Assembly: GCF_026239655.1 (NCBI RefSeq)
Contig: NZ_JAPIVO010000001.1
Coordinates: 682,001 to 746,000 of the forward strand
Direction: 5' to 3'
Length of the DNA stretch: 64,000 nucleotides
DNA from: Pedobacter sp. MR2016-24
Lineage (GTDB): Bacteria; Bacteroidota; Bacteroidia; Sphingobacteriales; Sphingobacteriaceae
Position numbers and translations under genes: made by a program. Shown here piece after piece: positions 17,349 to 26,282 of the stretch. Each line of letters begins with the position of its first letter. Position 1 is the stretch's first letter. The notes beneath the pieces were generated by a model, which was not told the DNA's origin, made no database searches, and saw only the letters and a program-made list of their open reading frames with translations.

Positions 17349-18686
17349 ATGATCAAAGCCTCTGATTTCGGTAAAGATTTCTCCTGGGGAGTAGCTACAG
17401 CTGCTGCGCAGATTGAAGGTGCGGCAGATATGTATGGCAAGGGACCATCAATATGGGATACCTTTTCTAAAAGATCCGGAAAGATCAAAAAGGGGCATCA
17501 CCCTGCTATGGCTTGTGATTTCTATCATCGCTATAATGAAGATATTGCATTGGTGAAGTTGCTTGGTTTTTCTGTTTTCAGATTTTCTATTTCCTGGCCA
17601 AGGATTCTTCCTTATGGTGATGGACTTGTTAACGAAGAGGGGATCCGGTTTTATCACAATGTGATTGATGAATGTCTGGAGCAGGGATTAATTCCCTATA
17701 TAACGCTTTACCATTGGGATTTGCCAGAGGCACTGGAGGAAGAAGGGGGCTGGACAGCTTTTGGTATCAATACAGCATTCAACGCTTTTGTATCGGTTTG
17801 CGCTAAAACTTATGGCGATAAAGTAAAGAACTGGATAGTGCTCAATGAACCTTTCGGTTTCACTTCCCTGGGTTATATGCTGGGCGTGCATGCGCCGGGC
17901 AAAACAGGATTGACCAATTTCTTTTCTGCGGTGCATCATACGGCAATTGCTCAGGCTGACGGCGGAAGAATACTGCGTGCAGAGATCTCCAATGCAAATA
18001 TTGGCACAACTTATTCCTGTTCAGAAATTCTTCCCTATACACAAAGTGAGTCGGATGTTTTAGCAGCTTCACGTGTGGATTGCCTGATGAACAGGTTATT
18101 TATAGAACCGGCACTCGGAATGGGCTACCCGGGGCAGGACTGGGAGGTCATGGAAAAGTTCTCTGTCTCACACTCTACCTGGAGGCATACGGAGCGACTT
18201 ACATTTGACTTCGACTTTATAGGTCTGCAGAACTACTTTCCGCTGACCATTAAATACAATGCATTTATTCCCGTGATACAAGCGTGGGAAGTGAAAGCAA
18301 AAAGTAGAAAAAGACCTCATACTGCCATGGGCTGGGAAATCAATGCTGATTCTTTTTATAATATCATCAAGCAGTTCGCTGCCTATCCCAAGATAAAAAA
18401 ACTGATGATCACTGAAAATGGTGCGGCATATCATGATAAATTAGTCGATGGAAAGGTAGACGATGAAGACCGCATCTCTTATTTTAAATTATACCTGGCG
18501 GCGGTGTTAAAGGCAAAAAAGGAGGGCGTAAATATTACAGGTTATATGGCCTGGACCTTAATGGATAATTTTGAATGGGCAGAAGGTTTTAATGCGCGGT
18601 TCGGACTGATTTATAATGATTTTAAGACCCAGCAGCGGACTATAAAATCTTCCGGTTACTGGTGGCAGGATTTTCTAAAGAAATAA
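17349..18686 (+). CDS. family 1 glycoside hydrolase, beta-glucosidase type
   Basis: A 445-residue (beta/alpha)8 enzyme without a signal peptide, so cytoplasmic. Seen: acid/base Glu167 in VLNEPF, nucleophile Glu356 in ITENGAAY, the N-terminal FSWGVATAAAQIEG signature and the YHWDLP sugar-binding motif. No phospho-sugar site is evident, so beta-glucosidase or beta-galactosidase on imported disaccharides is likely. No sugar transporter or SusC/D pair is next to it, so it is not part of a local utilization locus. The start is ATG at 17349, 68 nt after the MutS-like gene. Confidence 0.94.
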   Translation: MIKASDFGKDFSWGVATAAAQIEGAADMYGKGPSIWDTFSKRSGKIKKGHHPAMACDFYHRYNEDIALVKLLGFSVFRFSISWPRILPYGDGLVNEEGIRFYHNVIDECLEQGLIPYITLYHWDLPEALEEEGGWTAFGINTAFNAFVSVCAKTYGDKVKNWIVLNEPFGFTSLGYMLGVHAPGKTGLTNFFSAVHHTAIAQADGGRILRAEISNANIGTTYSCSEILPYTQSESDVLAASRVDCLMNRLFIEPALGMGYPGQDWEVMEKFSVSHSTWRHTERLTFDFDFIGLQNYFPLTIKYNAFIPVIQAWEVKAKSRKRPHTAMGWEINADSFYNIIKQFAAYPKIKKLMITENGAAYHDKLVDGKVDDEDRISYFKLYLAAVLKAKKEGVNITGYMAWTLMDNFEWAEGFNARFGLIYNDFKTQQRTIKSSGYWWQDFLKK

Positions 18687-18700
18687 GGGCATAAAAAAAA

Positions 18701-18734
18701 GCTCCCGATGATATTTAATCCCGGGAGCTTTTTT
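18701..18734. terminator. bidirectional terminator between GH1 and aconitase
   Basis: The stem GCTCCCG / CGGGAGC (18701-18707 and 18722-18728) has a 14-nt loop, an A-run before it and six T after it. It lies between the convergent ends of the GH1 and aconitase genes and can serve both strands. Confidence 0.88.
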
Positions 18735-18749
18735 GTAAAGGTATTGATA

Positions 18750-21017
18750 CTATTGAGCTACTTGTCTGCGGATAATGTTCAATGCACCACCGGCTTTGAA
18801 CCATTCAATTTGTTGTGCATTGTAACTATGGTTTACAACAATTTCCTCAACAGTTCCATCAGCGTGGTTTAACACAACTGTTAAAGGAACGTTAGGTGTG
18901 AAAGTCGTTAATCCAACAATATCAATTGTATCATTTTCAAGAATCTTATCATAATCTTCCTTGTTATGGAAGGTTAATCCAAGCATACCTTGTTTTTTAA
19001 GATTTGTTTCGTGGATACGTGCAAATGATTTTACCAATACTGCGCGAACACCAAGGTGACGGGGCTCCATTGCAGCATGCTCACGTGAAGAACCTTCACC
19101 GTAATTTTCATCACCTACAACGATCGTTCCTACACCTGCTGCTTTATAAGCACGTTGTGTAGCCGGAACCGGGCCGAATTCACCAGTTATCGCATTTTTA
19201 ACATCATCAGTTTTATCGTTGAAGTAGTTTACAGCACCGATAAGCATGTTGTTAGAGATATTATCCAGGTGACCTCTGAATTTTAACCATGGTCCAGCCA
19301 TAGAAATATGGTCAGTAGTACATTTTCCTTTAGCTTTTATCAGCAGTTTCAGACCTTTCAGGTCTGTACCTTCCCAAGGCGTAAACGGATCAAGCAACTG
19401 CAGTCTGCTGGAAGTTTCAGAAACTAAAACCTGAACTCCGGATCCGTCTGCTGCTGGTTGCTGGTAACCTGCATCTTCAACAGCGAAACCTCTTGGAGGC
19501 AATTCATATCCTGAAGGTTCATCCAGTTTAACCTGCTCACCATTTGCATTGGTCAGTGTATCAGTCAATGGATTAAAGCTTAAATCTCCCGCAATAGCTA
19601 AAGCTGTTACCAGTTCCGGAGAACCAACAAAAGCGAAGGTATTAGGATTTCCGTCAGCACGTTTAGCGAAGTTACGGTTAAACGAGTGAACGATTGTATT
19701 GCGTTCCTGTTTCTCTGCACCTACTCTGTCCCACATACCAATACACGGTCCGCATGCATTTGTAAATACTTTAGCGCCAATCTGCTGGAAAACATCCATG
19801 AAACCATCGCGTTGAATTGTATAACGAATTTGCTCTGATCCGGGATTGATACAATATTCAGCCTTAGCTGTTAAGCCTTTTTCCGCAACTTGTTTAGCAA
19901 TACTTACTGCTCTTGAAATATCTTCGTAAGAGGAGTTGGTACAAGAACCAATCAAACCCACATCAATTTTCATTGGCCATCCGTTAGCAGCAGCCACTTC
20001 TTTCATTTTTGAAATAGGTGTAGCTAAATCCGGAGTAAATGGTCCGTTCAGATATGGTTCAAGTGTAGAAAGATCAATTTCAATAATCTGATCAAAATAT
20101 TTTTCAGGCTCTGCATAAACTTCAGCATCACCAGTTAAATGTTCTTTTATCTCGTTGGCAGCATCAGCCACATCAGCTCTGTTGGTTGCACGTAGATAAC
20201 GCTCCATGCTCTCATCATAACCAAATGTTGAAGTTGTTGCACCAATTTCAGCACCCATATTACAAATTGTGCCTTTACCAGTACAGCTCATACCTGTAGC
20301 ACCTTCACCGAAGTATTCAACAATAGCACCAGTACCACCTTTTACAGTAAGGATACCCGCAACTGTTAAGATAACGTCTTTTGCCGAAGTCCAGCCGCTT
20401 AATTTGCCTGTCAGTTTAACACCAATTAGTTTTGGAAATTTAAGCTCCCATGGTAAACCAGCCATTACATCACAAGCATCAGCACCACCAACACCTATCG
20501 CAACCATTCCTAAACCACCAGCATTTACAGTATGTGAATCTGTTCCTATCATCATACCACCCGGAAAAGCATAGTTTTCTAATACTACCTGGTGGATAAT
20601 ACCTGCACCTGGTTTCCAGAAGCCGATACCATATTTGTTAGATACAGACGCAAGGAAATCAAAAACTTCTTTACTTTCTGTGTTTGCAGCAGGTAAATCC
20701 TGTTCTGCACCATATTTTGCAGTGATCAGGTGATCACAATGTACAGTTGAGGGTACCGCAACTTTCGGTCTTCCAGCCTGCATAAACTGCAATAATGCCA
20801 TTTGGGCAGTTGCATCTTGCATAGCTACACGGTCAGGTGCAAAATCTACATAGTCTGTACCTCTTACGTACGAAGTATTTGTATTTTCATCCCAAAGGTG
20901 AGTGTATAAGATTTTTTCTGAGAGTGTTAAAGGTCTGCCTACTAGTTTACGTGCCGCCTCAACGCGGGGGCCAAAGTTTGCATACACCTTTTTGATCATT
21001 TCAATATCAAAAGCCAT
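18750..21017 (-). CDS. aconitate hydratase, mitochondrial-like type
   Basis: A 755-residue [4Fe-4S] enzyme of the TCA cycle that converts citrate to isocitrate. Seen: the first cluster cysteine in [13 protein letters not shown] and the other two in ACGPCIG, the IGTDSHT motif, the GSSREHAA swivel-domain motif and [14 protein letters not shown]. The length and these motifs fit the mitochondrial-type aconitase seen in Bacteroidota rather than AcnB; assignment to AcnA in the strict sense is less certain. It is monocistronic between two terminator or palindrome regions. Confidence 0.95.
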   Translation of the reverse strand: MAFDIEMIKKVYANFGPRVEAARKLVGRPLTLSEKILYTHLWDENTNTSYVRGTDYVDFAPDRVAMQDATAQMALLQFMQAGRPKVAVPSTVHCDHLITAKYGAEQDLPAANTESKEVFDFLASVSNKYGIGFWKPGAGIIHQVVLENYAFPGGMMIGTDSHTVNAGGLGMVAIGVGGADACDVMAGLPWELKFPKLIGVKLTGKLSGWTSAKDVILTVAGILTVKGGTGAIVEYFGEGATGMSCTGKGTICNMGAEIGATTSTFGYDESMERYLRATNRADVADAANEIKEHLTGDAEVYAEPEKYFDQIIEIDLSTLEPYLNGPFTPDLATPISKMKEVAAANGWPMKIDVGLIGSCTNSSYEDISRAVSIAKQVAEKGLTAKAEYCINPGSEQIRYTIQRDGFMDVFQQIGAKVFTNACGPCIGMWDRVGAEKQERNTIVHSFNRNFAKRADGNPNTFAFVGSPELVTALAIAGDLSFNPLTDTLTNANGEQVKLDEPSGYELPPRGFAVEDAGYQQPAADGSGVQVLVSETSSRLQLLDPFTPWEGTDLKGLKLLIKAKGKCTTDHISMAGPWLKFRGHLDNISNNMLIGAVNYFNDKTDDVKNAITGEFGPVPATQRAYKAAGVGTIVVGDENYGEGSSREHAAMEPRHLGVRAVLVKSFARIHETNLKKQGMLGLTFHNKEDYDKILENDTIDIVGLTTFTPNVPLTVVLNHADGTVEEIVVNHSYNAQQIEWFKAGGALNIIRRQVAQ

Positions 21018-21163
21018 TGATAATATGTGTTAAAAGGTAATATATTAAAATTATTTGTAGCGAATTTACAAAAAAAAACAGGGTAGGGCCATCATATGTA
21101 AATCATTATATTATTTATATAAGTTCTAAATAAATTACAGATTCATCCGCTATAATTCCTCCA

Positions 21164-21253
21164 CCTGTCCGGTATTGGACGCAGCTGTTCATTAACGGAC
21201 AGGAAAAGCAAGTCCTTCGGTATTAAGGTGTTGATAAACAATTGTTTATTAAC
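21164..21253. repeat. two inverted repeats in the 276-nt gap upstream of aconitase
   Basis: The gap 21018-21293 has no gene that I can support. It holds CCTGTCCG (21164-21171) facing CGGACAGG (21196-21203), a perfect 8-bp inverted repeat with a 24-nt loop. It also holds a 24-bp palindrome at 21230-21253 centred on ATAAACAATTGTTTAT, with one mismatched pair. The gap is both the end of the deacetylase gene and the promoter side of aconitase, so these may be operators or termination structures. Confidence 0.45.
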
Positions 21254-21293
21254 TTATTTGGTTTTGGCTTGAACTTGGCAGACGTCTTCAAAA

Positions 21294-21911
21294 TTAGAGC
21301 GTACGAAATTGATAACCCGCTTCCGTTAAGAACTTAAGTGTGGCCGGAAGTGAAAATTTTAACCGGTCGAATGCTTTTATGCTGTCATGAAAAACTACGA
21401 TGGATCCATTTCTCGTATTGTGGATTACGTTCTGATAACATTTCTCAGGAGAGAGGTTGATATCAAAGTCGCCGCTCAATACATCCCACATGATAATATT
21501 GAGTGAAGGATCAATAGCTTTCAGTTGTCTGATCTGCGATTTTTTGATTCTTCCGTAAGGGGGGCGGAAGAGATGTGTATTGGTGAGTTGCTGACATTGA
21601 TTGAAATTTTGAATATAATCACTGTCGTTTGTTTTCCAGCCCCTCAGGTGGTTAAATGTGTGGTTGCCAATGGCATGTCCGTCAATTTTAATTTGTTCAA
21701 AAATATGCGGATGCTTATTTATATTGTCGCCAATACAGAAGAAAGTTGCTTTGCAGCCAAAGCTTTTTAAAGTATTTAAAACAAAGTCTGTAACAAGCGG
21801 TATAGGTCCGTCGTCAAAGGTTAAATAAACGACTTTGTCGAGGCGGCTTTTGTTCCATACTAAAGATGGGTAATACCATTTTAATAGAAGAGGAGATTTA
21901 ACCAGATACAT
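21294..21911 (-). CDS. polysaccharide deacetylase (NodB-like) family protein
   Basis: A 205-residue carbohydrate esterase family 4 type protein. Seen: motif 1 TFDDGP near residue 33 (catalytic base Asp and metal Asp), motif 2 GNHTFNH (metal His residues; consensus H-S/T-x3-H), motif 3 RPPYGR, and a late VVFHDS motif. These sites bind a divalent metal and remove N-acetyl groups from sugar polymers such as peptidoglycan. No signal peptide is obvious, though a weak hydrophobic N-terminus exists. The ATG at 21911 is preferred over an in-frame TTG two codons upstream. The substrate is unknown. Confidence 0.9.
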   Translation of the reverse strand: MYLVKSPLLLKWYYPSLVWNKSRLDKVVYLTFDDGPIPLVTDFVLNTLKSFGCKATFFCIGDNINKHPHIFEQIKIDGHAIGNHTFNHLRGWKTNDSDYIQNFNQCQQLTNTHLFRPPYGRIKKSQIRQLKAIDPSLNIIMWDVLSGDFDINLSPEKCYQNVIHNTRNGSIVVFHDSIKAFDRLKFSLPATLKFLTEAGYQFRTL

Positions 21912-21999
21912 AGCCAAATGTAAGAAATAACAAATGGTTGCTAATGGAAAAATTACAAAATGAAATAGTTGTTTATCTTAATATTGTGAAATTAAAATT

Positions 22000-23370
22000 A
22001 TGAATATGTTTACCAACAATAGCCTGCTGTCAAAACTTACATTCGCCGTTTCTTTTGTCATCGTAACCATAGGCTTGTCCAGTAGTGCCAGTGCCCAGGA
22101 AACAATTACCATTCAGCAGGCCGTTGAGCGCATGTTACAAAATAACCTGAACATTAAACAGGCAGCGCTAAACGTTTCCACTGCTGCTGTAAACTTACAG
22201 CAATCGAAGGCCGCAGTTTATCCTTCTTTAAATGGGAGTGCCAGTTCTAACCTTTACTTTGGACGTAGTGCAAACCCGACTACAGGTCTGGTAGTTTCAC
22301 AGAACTCTTTCCAAGGTGACGGGGGACTGAATACCTCGGTAGATGTATTTGGCGGTTTAACAAAAGTGAACCAAATCAAACAGAACAAGATATTACTTGC
22401 TGCGGGCAACAGCAACCTGGATAAAATTAAAAATGATCTCACGTTACAAGTAGTGACTGCCTATTTCCAGGTTGTATACAATGTTGATCTGTTAAGAGCA
22501 TCTAAGGAACAATTAATCGTCGCACAGCAAACTCAGGAAAGAGAAGAAGCCTTATTAGAGGCGGGAAATAAAACTATAGCAGATGTTTCGCAGGCCAAAG
22601 CTCAGGCGGCTACTGCAGAATTGAATGTAACAAATGCGCAAAATCAGCTGACCATTTCCTATCTGACTTTATCTCAACTGATGGAAATGAGAGCAGACTC
22701 TGATAATTATGTGGTTGTTGCACCGACTGTTGAGGAAGTGGCCATGGCACAGAAAAGTTATAATGTAAATGAAGTTTATAATGCTTCTTTATCTATTTTT
22801 CCTGATATCAAATTGGCCCAATTGAATCGTGAAGCAGCTGAGAAAGGAATTAGTGTGGCAAAAGGTTCACTATATCCCAGATTATCATTAGGCGCAGGTT
22901 TGGGTTCCAGGTTTTATTATGGTCTGAACTCGCTAAGTTCAGATCCGAATTTCAATACACAGATTGATAATAACTTATATAAATCCATCGGTTTTAATCT
23001 CCAGATCCCTATTTTTAACGGATTACAAGCTAAATCAAATGTGAAAAGAGCAAGAATTGATTACGAAGGATTCAAGCTCCAGGAAAGTCTGGCAAAAAAT
23101 AACCTAAATAAAGTAATTGCGCAAGCTATTGCCGATCTGCGCGCTGCGGGAAGCCGGTATGGATCTACGCAAAATACATTTAATGCGCAAAAAGATGCTT
23201 TCAATGTAATCGAACAGCGGTATAATGTAGGTTTGGTGAATTCACTGGACTATAATACAGCAAGAACAAACAGGAACAAAGCAGAGATAGATTTTATACA
23301 GGCCAAATACGATGTGGTATTCAGGTCTAAAGTAATAGATTATTACCTGGGCAAGCAGATTAACTTTTAA
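22000..23370 (+). CDS. TolC-family outer-membrane efflux channel protein
   Basis: A 456-residue protein with a signal peptide (about 1-32, ending SASAQ) and two copies of the outer-membrane efflux coiled-coil repeat. The repeats are seen as long Gln, Asn and Ala-rich heptads at about 150-230 and 350-440. It forms the trimeric exit duct of tripartite pumps or type I secretion. The next gene, 27 nt downstream, encodes the periplasmic adaptor, so the pair is an operon. No inner-membrane pump gene follows. Confidence 0.93.
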   Translation: MNMFTNNSLLSKLTFAVSFVIVTIGLSSSASAQETITIQQAVERMLQNNLNIKQAALNVSTAAVNLQQSKAAVYPSLNGSASSNLYFGRSANPTTGLVVSQNSFQGDGGLNTSVDVFGGLTKVNQIKQNKILLAAGNSNLDKIKNDLTLQVVTAYFQVVYNVDLLRASKEQLIVAQQTQEREEALLEAGNKTIADVSQAKAQAATAELNVTNAQNQLTISYLTLSQLMEMRADSDNYVVVAPTVEEVAMAQKSYNVNEVYNASLSIFPDIKLAQLNREAAEKGISVAKGSLYPRLSLGAGLGSRFYYGLNSLSSDPNFNTQIDNNLYKSIGFNLQIPIFNGLQAKSNVKRARIDYEGFKLQESLAKNNLNKVIAQAIADLRAAGSRYGSTQNTFNAQKDAFNVIEQRYNVGLVNSLDYNTARTNRNKAEIDFIQAKYDVVFRSKVIDYYLGKQINF

Positions 23371-23397
23371 CCCTATACAAACAAAAAACACAAACAA

Positions 23398-24747
23398 ATG
23401 AAACTGAAACATATCCTTATTGCGGTTGGTGTGCTTATCGCCTTACTTGTAGTAGCAAAATTGACAGGGTTAATTGGCGGAGAAAAGATAGAGAAAGTCA
23501 CCATAGAAAAAGCAGAAAGCAGAAAAGTAACAGAAACGGTTACTGCCAGCGGTAAAATACAGCCTGAAACTGAGGTTAAATTGAGTTCTGAAGTATCCGG
23601 AGAGGTGGTTGAGTTATTAGTTAAAGAAGGTGATGTGGTTAAAAAAGGTCAGCTGCTCTTTAAAGTAAGACCAGACATCTTAAAGTCGGGTTATGACAGG
23701 GCGAGTGCTTCCTACAATTCTCAGCGTGCCAGTGTTGGTTCTGCCGAACAGCAACTCAAACAATCGCAGGGGACCTTCGCTAATGAGGAAGGCATCTATA
23801 AAAGAAATGTAGAGCTTTTTAAAAAGAAAGTGATATCAGTTGCGGAATTTGATGCAGCAAAAGCAGCTTATTCTACAGCAAAAACAAGTTTGGAAGGTGC
23901 TAAACAATCATTAATTGCAGCTAAATTCAACCTTGCACAATCTGGTGCCAATGTTCAGGAAGCAAGTGCTAACCTGGCTAAGGCAACTACTTATGCACCG
24001 GTTGATGGAGTGATCTCAAAACTATCTGTAGAGCTCGGAGACAGGATCTTAGGTACTGCTCAGTTTGCAGGAACGGAGATCATGAGGATATCAAACCTGA
24101 ATTCAATGGAAGTTAATGTGGATGTGAATGAGAATGACATCAACAGGGTGAATGTAGGAGATAGTGCCGCTATTGAAGTAGATGCATTTGCTGATAAAAA
24201 GTTCAAAGGTGTAGTGACAGAAATTGCCAGCTCTTCGAAAGATGTGGGCACGGCAACAACCACGGTAGACCAGGTGACGAACTTTGTTGTAAAAGTAAGG
24301 ATTGCTGCCAACTCTTATTTCGGCGTTAAAGGTGGTGCAAAAGATCTTCCTTCGCCATTCAGACCTGGATTGTCGGCCACTGTTGATATTGAAAGTTCGA
24401 CGGTAAATAGTTTATCTGTTCCGATTCAGTCTGTTTTCACCAAAGACAATAGCAAAGATAATAAGGAAGCTAAAGAAGGGGATGCAAACAATGATAAGCA
24501 GAAATCAAAACTCAATGATAAAACGATCAAACAGTATGTTTTTGTTTATGAAGGAGGAAAAGTAAAGCAGGTTGAAGTGACAACCGGTATCCAGAATGAT
24601 CAGTACATCCAGATTAAAACAGGTTTAAAAGCAGGTACAGAAGTGGTAAGCGGACCTTATTCAGCCATTCAAAACCGATTGAAAGATGGTGCCAAAGTAG
24701 AAAAAACAACTAAGGATCAGTTGTTTGCTCAGCCTGACAAAAAGTAA
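23398..24747 (+). CDS. periplasmic adaptor (HlyD/MacA-type membrane fusion protein)
   Basis: A 449-residue adaptor with an N-terminal membrane anchor (about 5-25), a lipoyl half-motif (EVVELLVKEGDVVKKGQLL, about 75-95), a coiled-coil hairpin (about 100-195), the second lipoyl half (YAPVDGVISKL), then beta-barrel and membrane-proximal domains. It links the TolC channel to an inner-membrane transporter. Unusual: residues about 350-378 are a highly charged insert of Lys, Asp, Asn and Glu inside the C-terminal region. A terminator follows, so any inner-membrane partner must lie elsewhere. Confidence 0.92.
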   Translation: MKLKHILIAVGVLIALLVVAKLTGLIGGEKIEKVTIEKAESRKVTETVTASGKIQPETEVKLSSEVSGEVVELLVKEGDVVKKGQLLFKVRPDILKSGYDRASASYNSQRASVGSAEQQLKQSQGTFANEEGIYKRNVELFKKKVISVAEFDAAKAAYSTAKTSLEGAKQSLIAAKFNLAQSGANVQEASANLAKATTYAPVDGVISKLSVELGDRILGTAQFAGTEIMRISNLNSMEVNVDVNENDINRVNVGDSAAIEVDAFADKKFKGVVTEIASSSKDVGTATTTVDQVTNFVVKVRIAANSYFGVKGGAKDLPSPFRPGLSATVDIESSTVNSLSVPIQSVFTKDNSKDNKEAKEGDANNDKQKSKLNDKTIKQYVFVYEGGKVKQVEVTTGIQNDQYIQIKTGLKAGTEVVSGPYSAIQNRLKDGAKVEKTTKDQLFAQPDKK

Positions 24748-24780
24748 GTCCATCCACTATCAATAAAATAAGTAATTTGT

Positions 24781-24811
24781 CCCGGTTTAAAACATTAAGC
24801 CGGGATTTTTT
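24781..24811 (+). terminator. rho-independent terminator after the TolC-HlyD operon
   Basis: A 10-bp stem CCCGGTTTAA / TTAAGCCGGG with one G-T pair and an AACA loop (24781-24804), then a T-run. It lies just before the gpsA start and separates the two units. Confidence 0.88.
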
Positions 24812-24819
24812 ATTTATAA

Positions 24820-25821
24820 ATGATGATACCAAAAGTCGCAATGATTGGTGGCGGTAGTTGGGCAACTGCGGTCATAAAAATGCTTTCAGATAACCTTACT
24901 GAAAAAGAAATCTACTGGTGGATGCGGGATGCCGATTCCATTGCACATGTGAAGAAGTATAGTCACAATCCAAAATACCTGAGTTCAGTAGAGATTAAGA
25001 TACCTAAAAACAATATCTCAAATCAGATCAGTGAGATTATAAAACCTGCTGATTATATTATCCTGAATGTTCCTGCCGCTTTTTTAAAAGAAACATTGCG
25101 CGATGTTACCCCTGAACTGTTTGCCGGGAAGAAAATTGTTTCTGCGATCAAAGGGATCGTTCCGGATGAAAATCAAATCATCGGTGAATTTATCCATGAA
25201 AAATTTAAAGTACCGCTGTCAGATATCCTGGTGATTAGTGGTCCCTGCCATGCAGAGGAGGTCGCATTGGAGAAACTTTCTTATTTGACTATTGCCTCTA
25301 CTAATATTGGAAGTGCCGGTAGTTTTGCAGCATTATTGAATACGCGTTATATTAAAACCAATGTTTCTGATGATATCTTTGGTACAGAATACGCAGCTGT
25401 TTTGAAAAATATCTATGCTGTTGCCAGTGGTATCTGCCATGGCGTCGGGTATGGGGATAATTTTCAGGCCGTACTCATCTCCAATGCGATACGTGAAATA
25501 AAGAGATTTGTAGATGCTGTTCATCCTATTGAACGTGATATTAAAGAGTCGGCCTACCTGGGTGATTTATTGGTGACGGCCTACTCACAGTTCAGCAGGA
25601 ACCGTACTTTCGGTAATATGGTAGGTAAGGGTTATACCGTCAAATCTGCTCAGCTGGAGATGAACATGATCGCCGAAGGTTATTATGCCGCCAGTTGTAT
25701 GCATGTGATCAATAAAAAATACAATGTCGATATGCCAATCAGCCGTGCGGTTTATGCCATACTTTATGAGCGTCACTCCCCGCAGATTGAAATGAAGCTG
25801 CTTACTGAAAAACTGAATTAA
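24820..25821 (+). CDS. gpsA: NAD(P)-dependent glycerol-3-phosphate dehydrogenase
   Basis: A 333-residue cytoplasmic enzyme that reduces dihydroxyacetone phosphate to sn-glycerol-3-phosphate for phospholipid synthesis. Seen: the N-terminal Rossmann loop IGGGSWATA, the SAIKGI motif, SGPCHAEEV, and the catalytic Lys in AVLKNIYAVASG. The sequence GYGDNFQAVLISNAIRE matches the C-terminal helical domain. The tandem ATG ATG start leaves one Met of doubt. It starts 9 nt after a terminator T-run, so its promoter must overlap the terminator or transcription reads through. Confidence 0.95.
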   Translation: MMIPKVAMIGGGSWATAVIKMLSDNLTEKEIYWWMRDADSIAHVKKYSHNPKYLSSVEIKIPKNNISNQISEIIKPADYIILNVPAAFLKETLRDVTPELFAGKKIVSAIKGIVPDENQIIGEFIHEKFKVPLSDILVISGPCHAEEVALEKLSYLTIASTNIGSAGSFAALLNTRYIKTNVSDDIFGTEYAAVLKNIYAVASGICHGVGYGDNFQAVLISNAIREIKRFVDAVHPIERDIKESAYLGDLLVTAYSQFSRNRTFGNMVGKGYTVKSAQLEMNMIAEGYYAASCMHVINKKYNVDMPISRAVYAILYERHSPQIEMKLLTEKLN

Positions 25822-25902
25822 AACAAATATATTCCCTCGGATGTTAATGGATATATTGGTTATCATGTAAATCATGCTGCCATAAAACTTAATTACATCA
25901 CC

Positions 25903-26214
25903 ATGAAAAGGAAGTATTTATTGGGTTTATTAACCCTTGCATTAATTGGTACAGTTTCTTTGTCGGCACAAGCGCAGGAAAAGAAAACAGTAGGCGAAAC
26001 TATTGATAAAACAGCAACGAAGGTGGGACACAAAACCGCAGAAGTTGCAGTGAAAGGCTCGTCGAAAGTAGCCGATAAAACATACAAAGGTAAAATGGCA
26101 CCTGATGGCACTAACGTATATATCGATGGTAAAAACAGAAAATATTACGTCAATAAAAAAGGCGGTAAAGTTTATTTAAAAGCTTCGCAAATCAGAAATA
26201 AACCTGCTGAGTAA
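25903..26214 (+). CDS. small secreted basic protein of unknown function
   Basis: A 103-residue protein with a clear signal peptide (about 1-24, ending SAQAQ). The mature part starts with a Lys, Thr and Val-rich segment (about 26-65) that looks helical, containing TIDKTATKVGHKTAEVAVK, and ends with a compact YIDGKNRKYYVNKKGGKVY region that may be a small beta fold. No catalytic motif is seen. Similar PBCV-like basic-alanine secreted proteins are common in Sphingobacteriaceae, but I cannot name a family. It is followed by a good terminator, so it is monocistronic. Confidence 0.75.
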   Translation: MKRKYLLGLLTLALIGTVSLSAQAQEKKTVGETIDKTATKVGHKTAEVAVKGSSKVADKTYKGKMAPDGTNVYIDGKNRKYYVNKKGGKVYLKASQIRNKPAE

Positions 26215-26240
26215 TAATCAGGTTATATTATTATTTTATA

Positions 26241-26268
26241 ATCCGGATCCTTCGATCCGGATTTTTTT
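26241..26268 (+). terminator. rho-independent terminator
   Basis: A 9-bp perfect stem ATCCGGATC / GATCCGGAT with a CTTC loop (26241-26262), then TTTTTT. It ends the transcript of the 103-aa secreted protein. Confidence 0.92.
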
Positions 26269-26282
26269 GTTAATATAGGGTT

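Noticed and set aside
20269..20574. Frame opposite aconitase
   Set aside because: A Pro/Ala/Ser-rich shadow of the aconitase coding strand; no start signal or motif.
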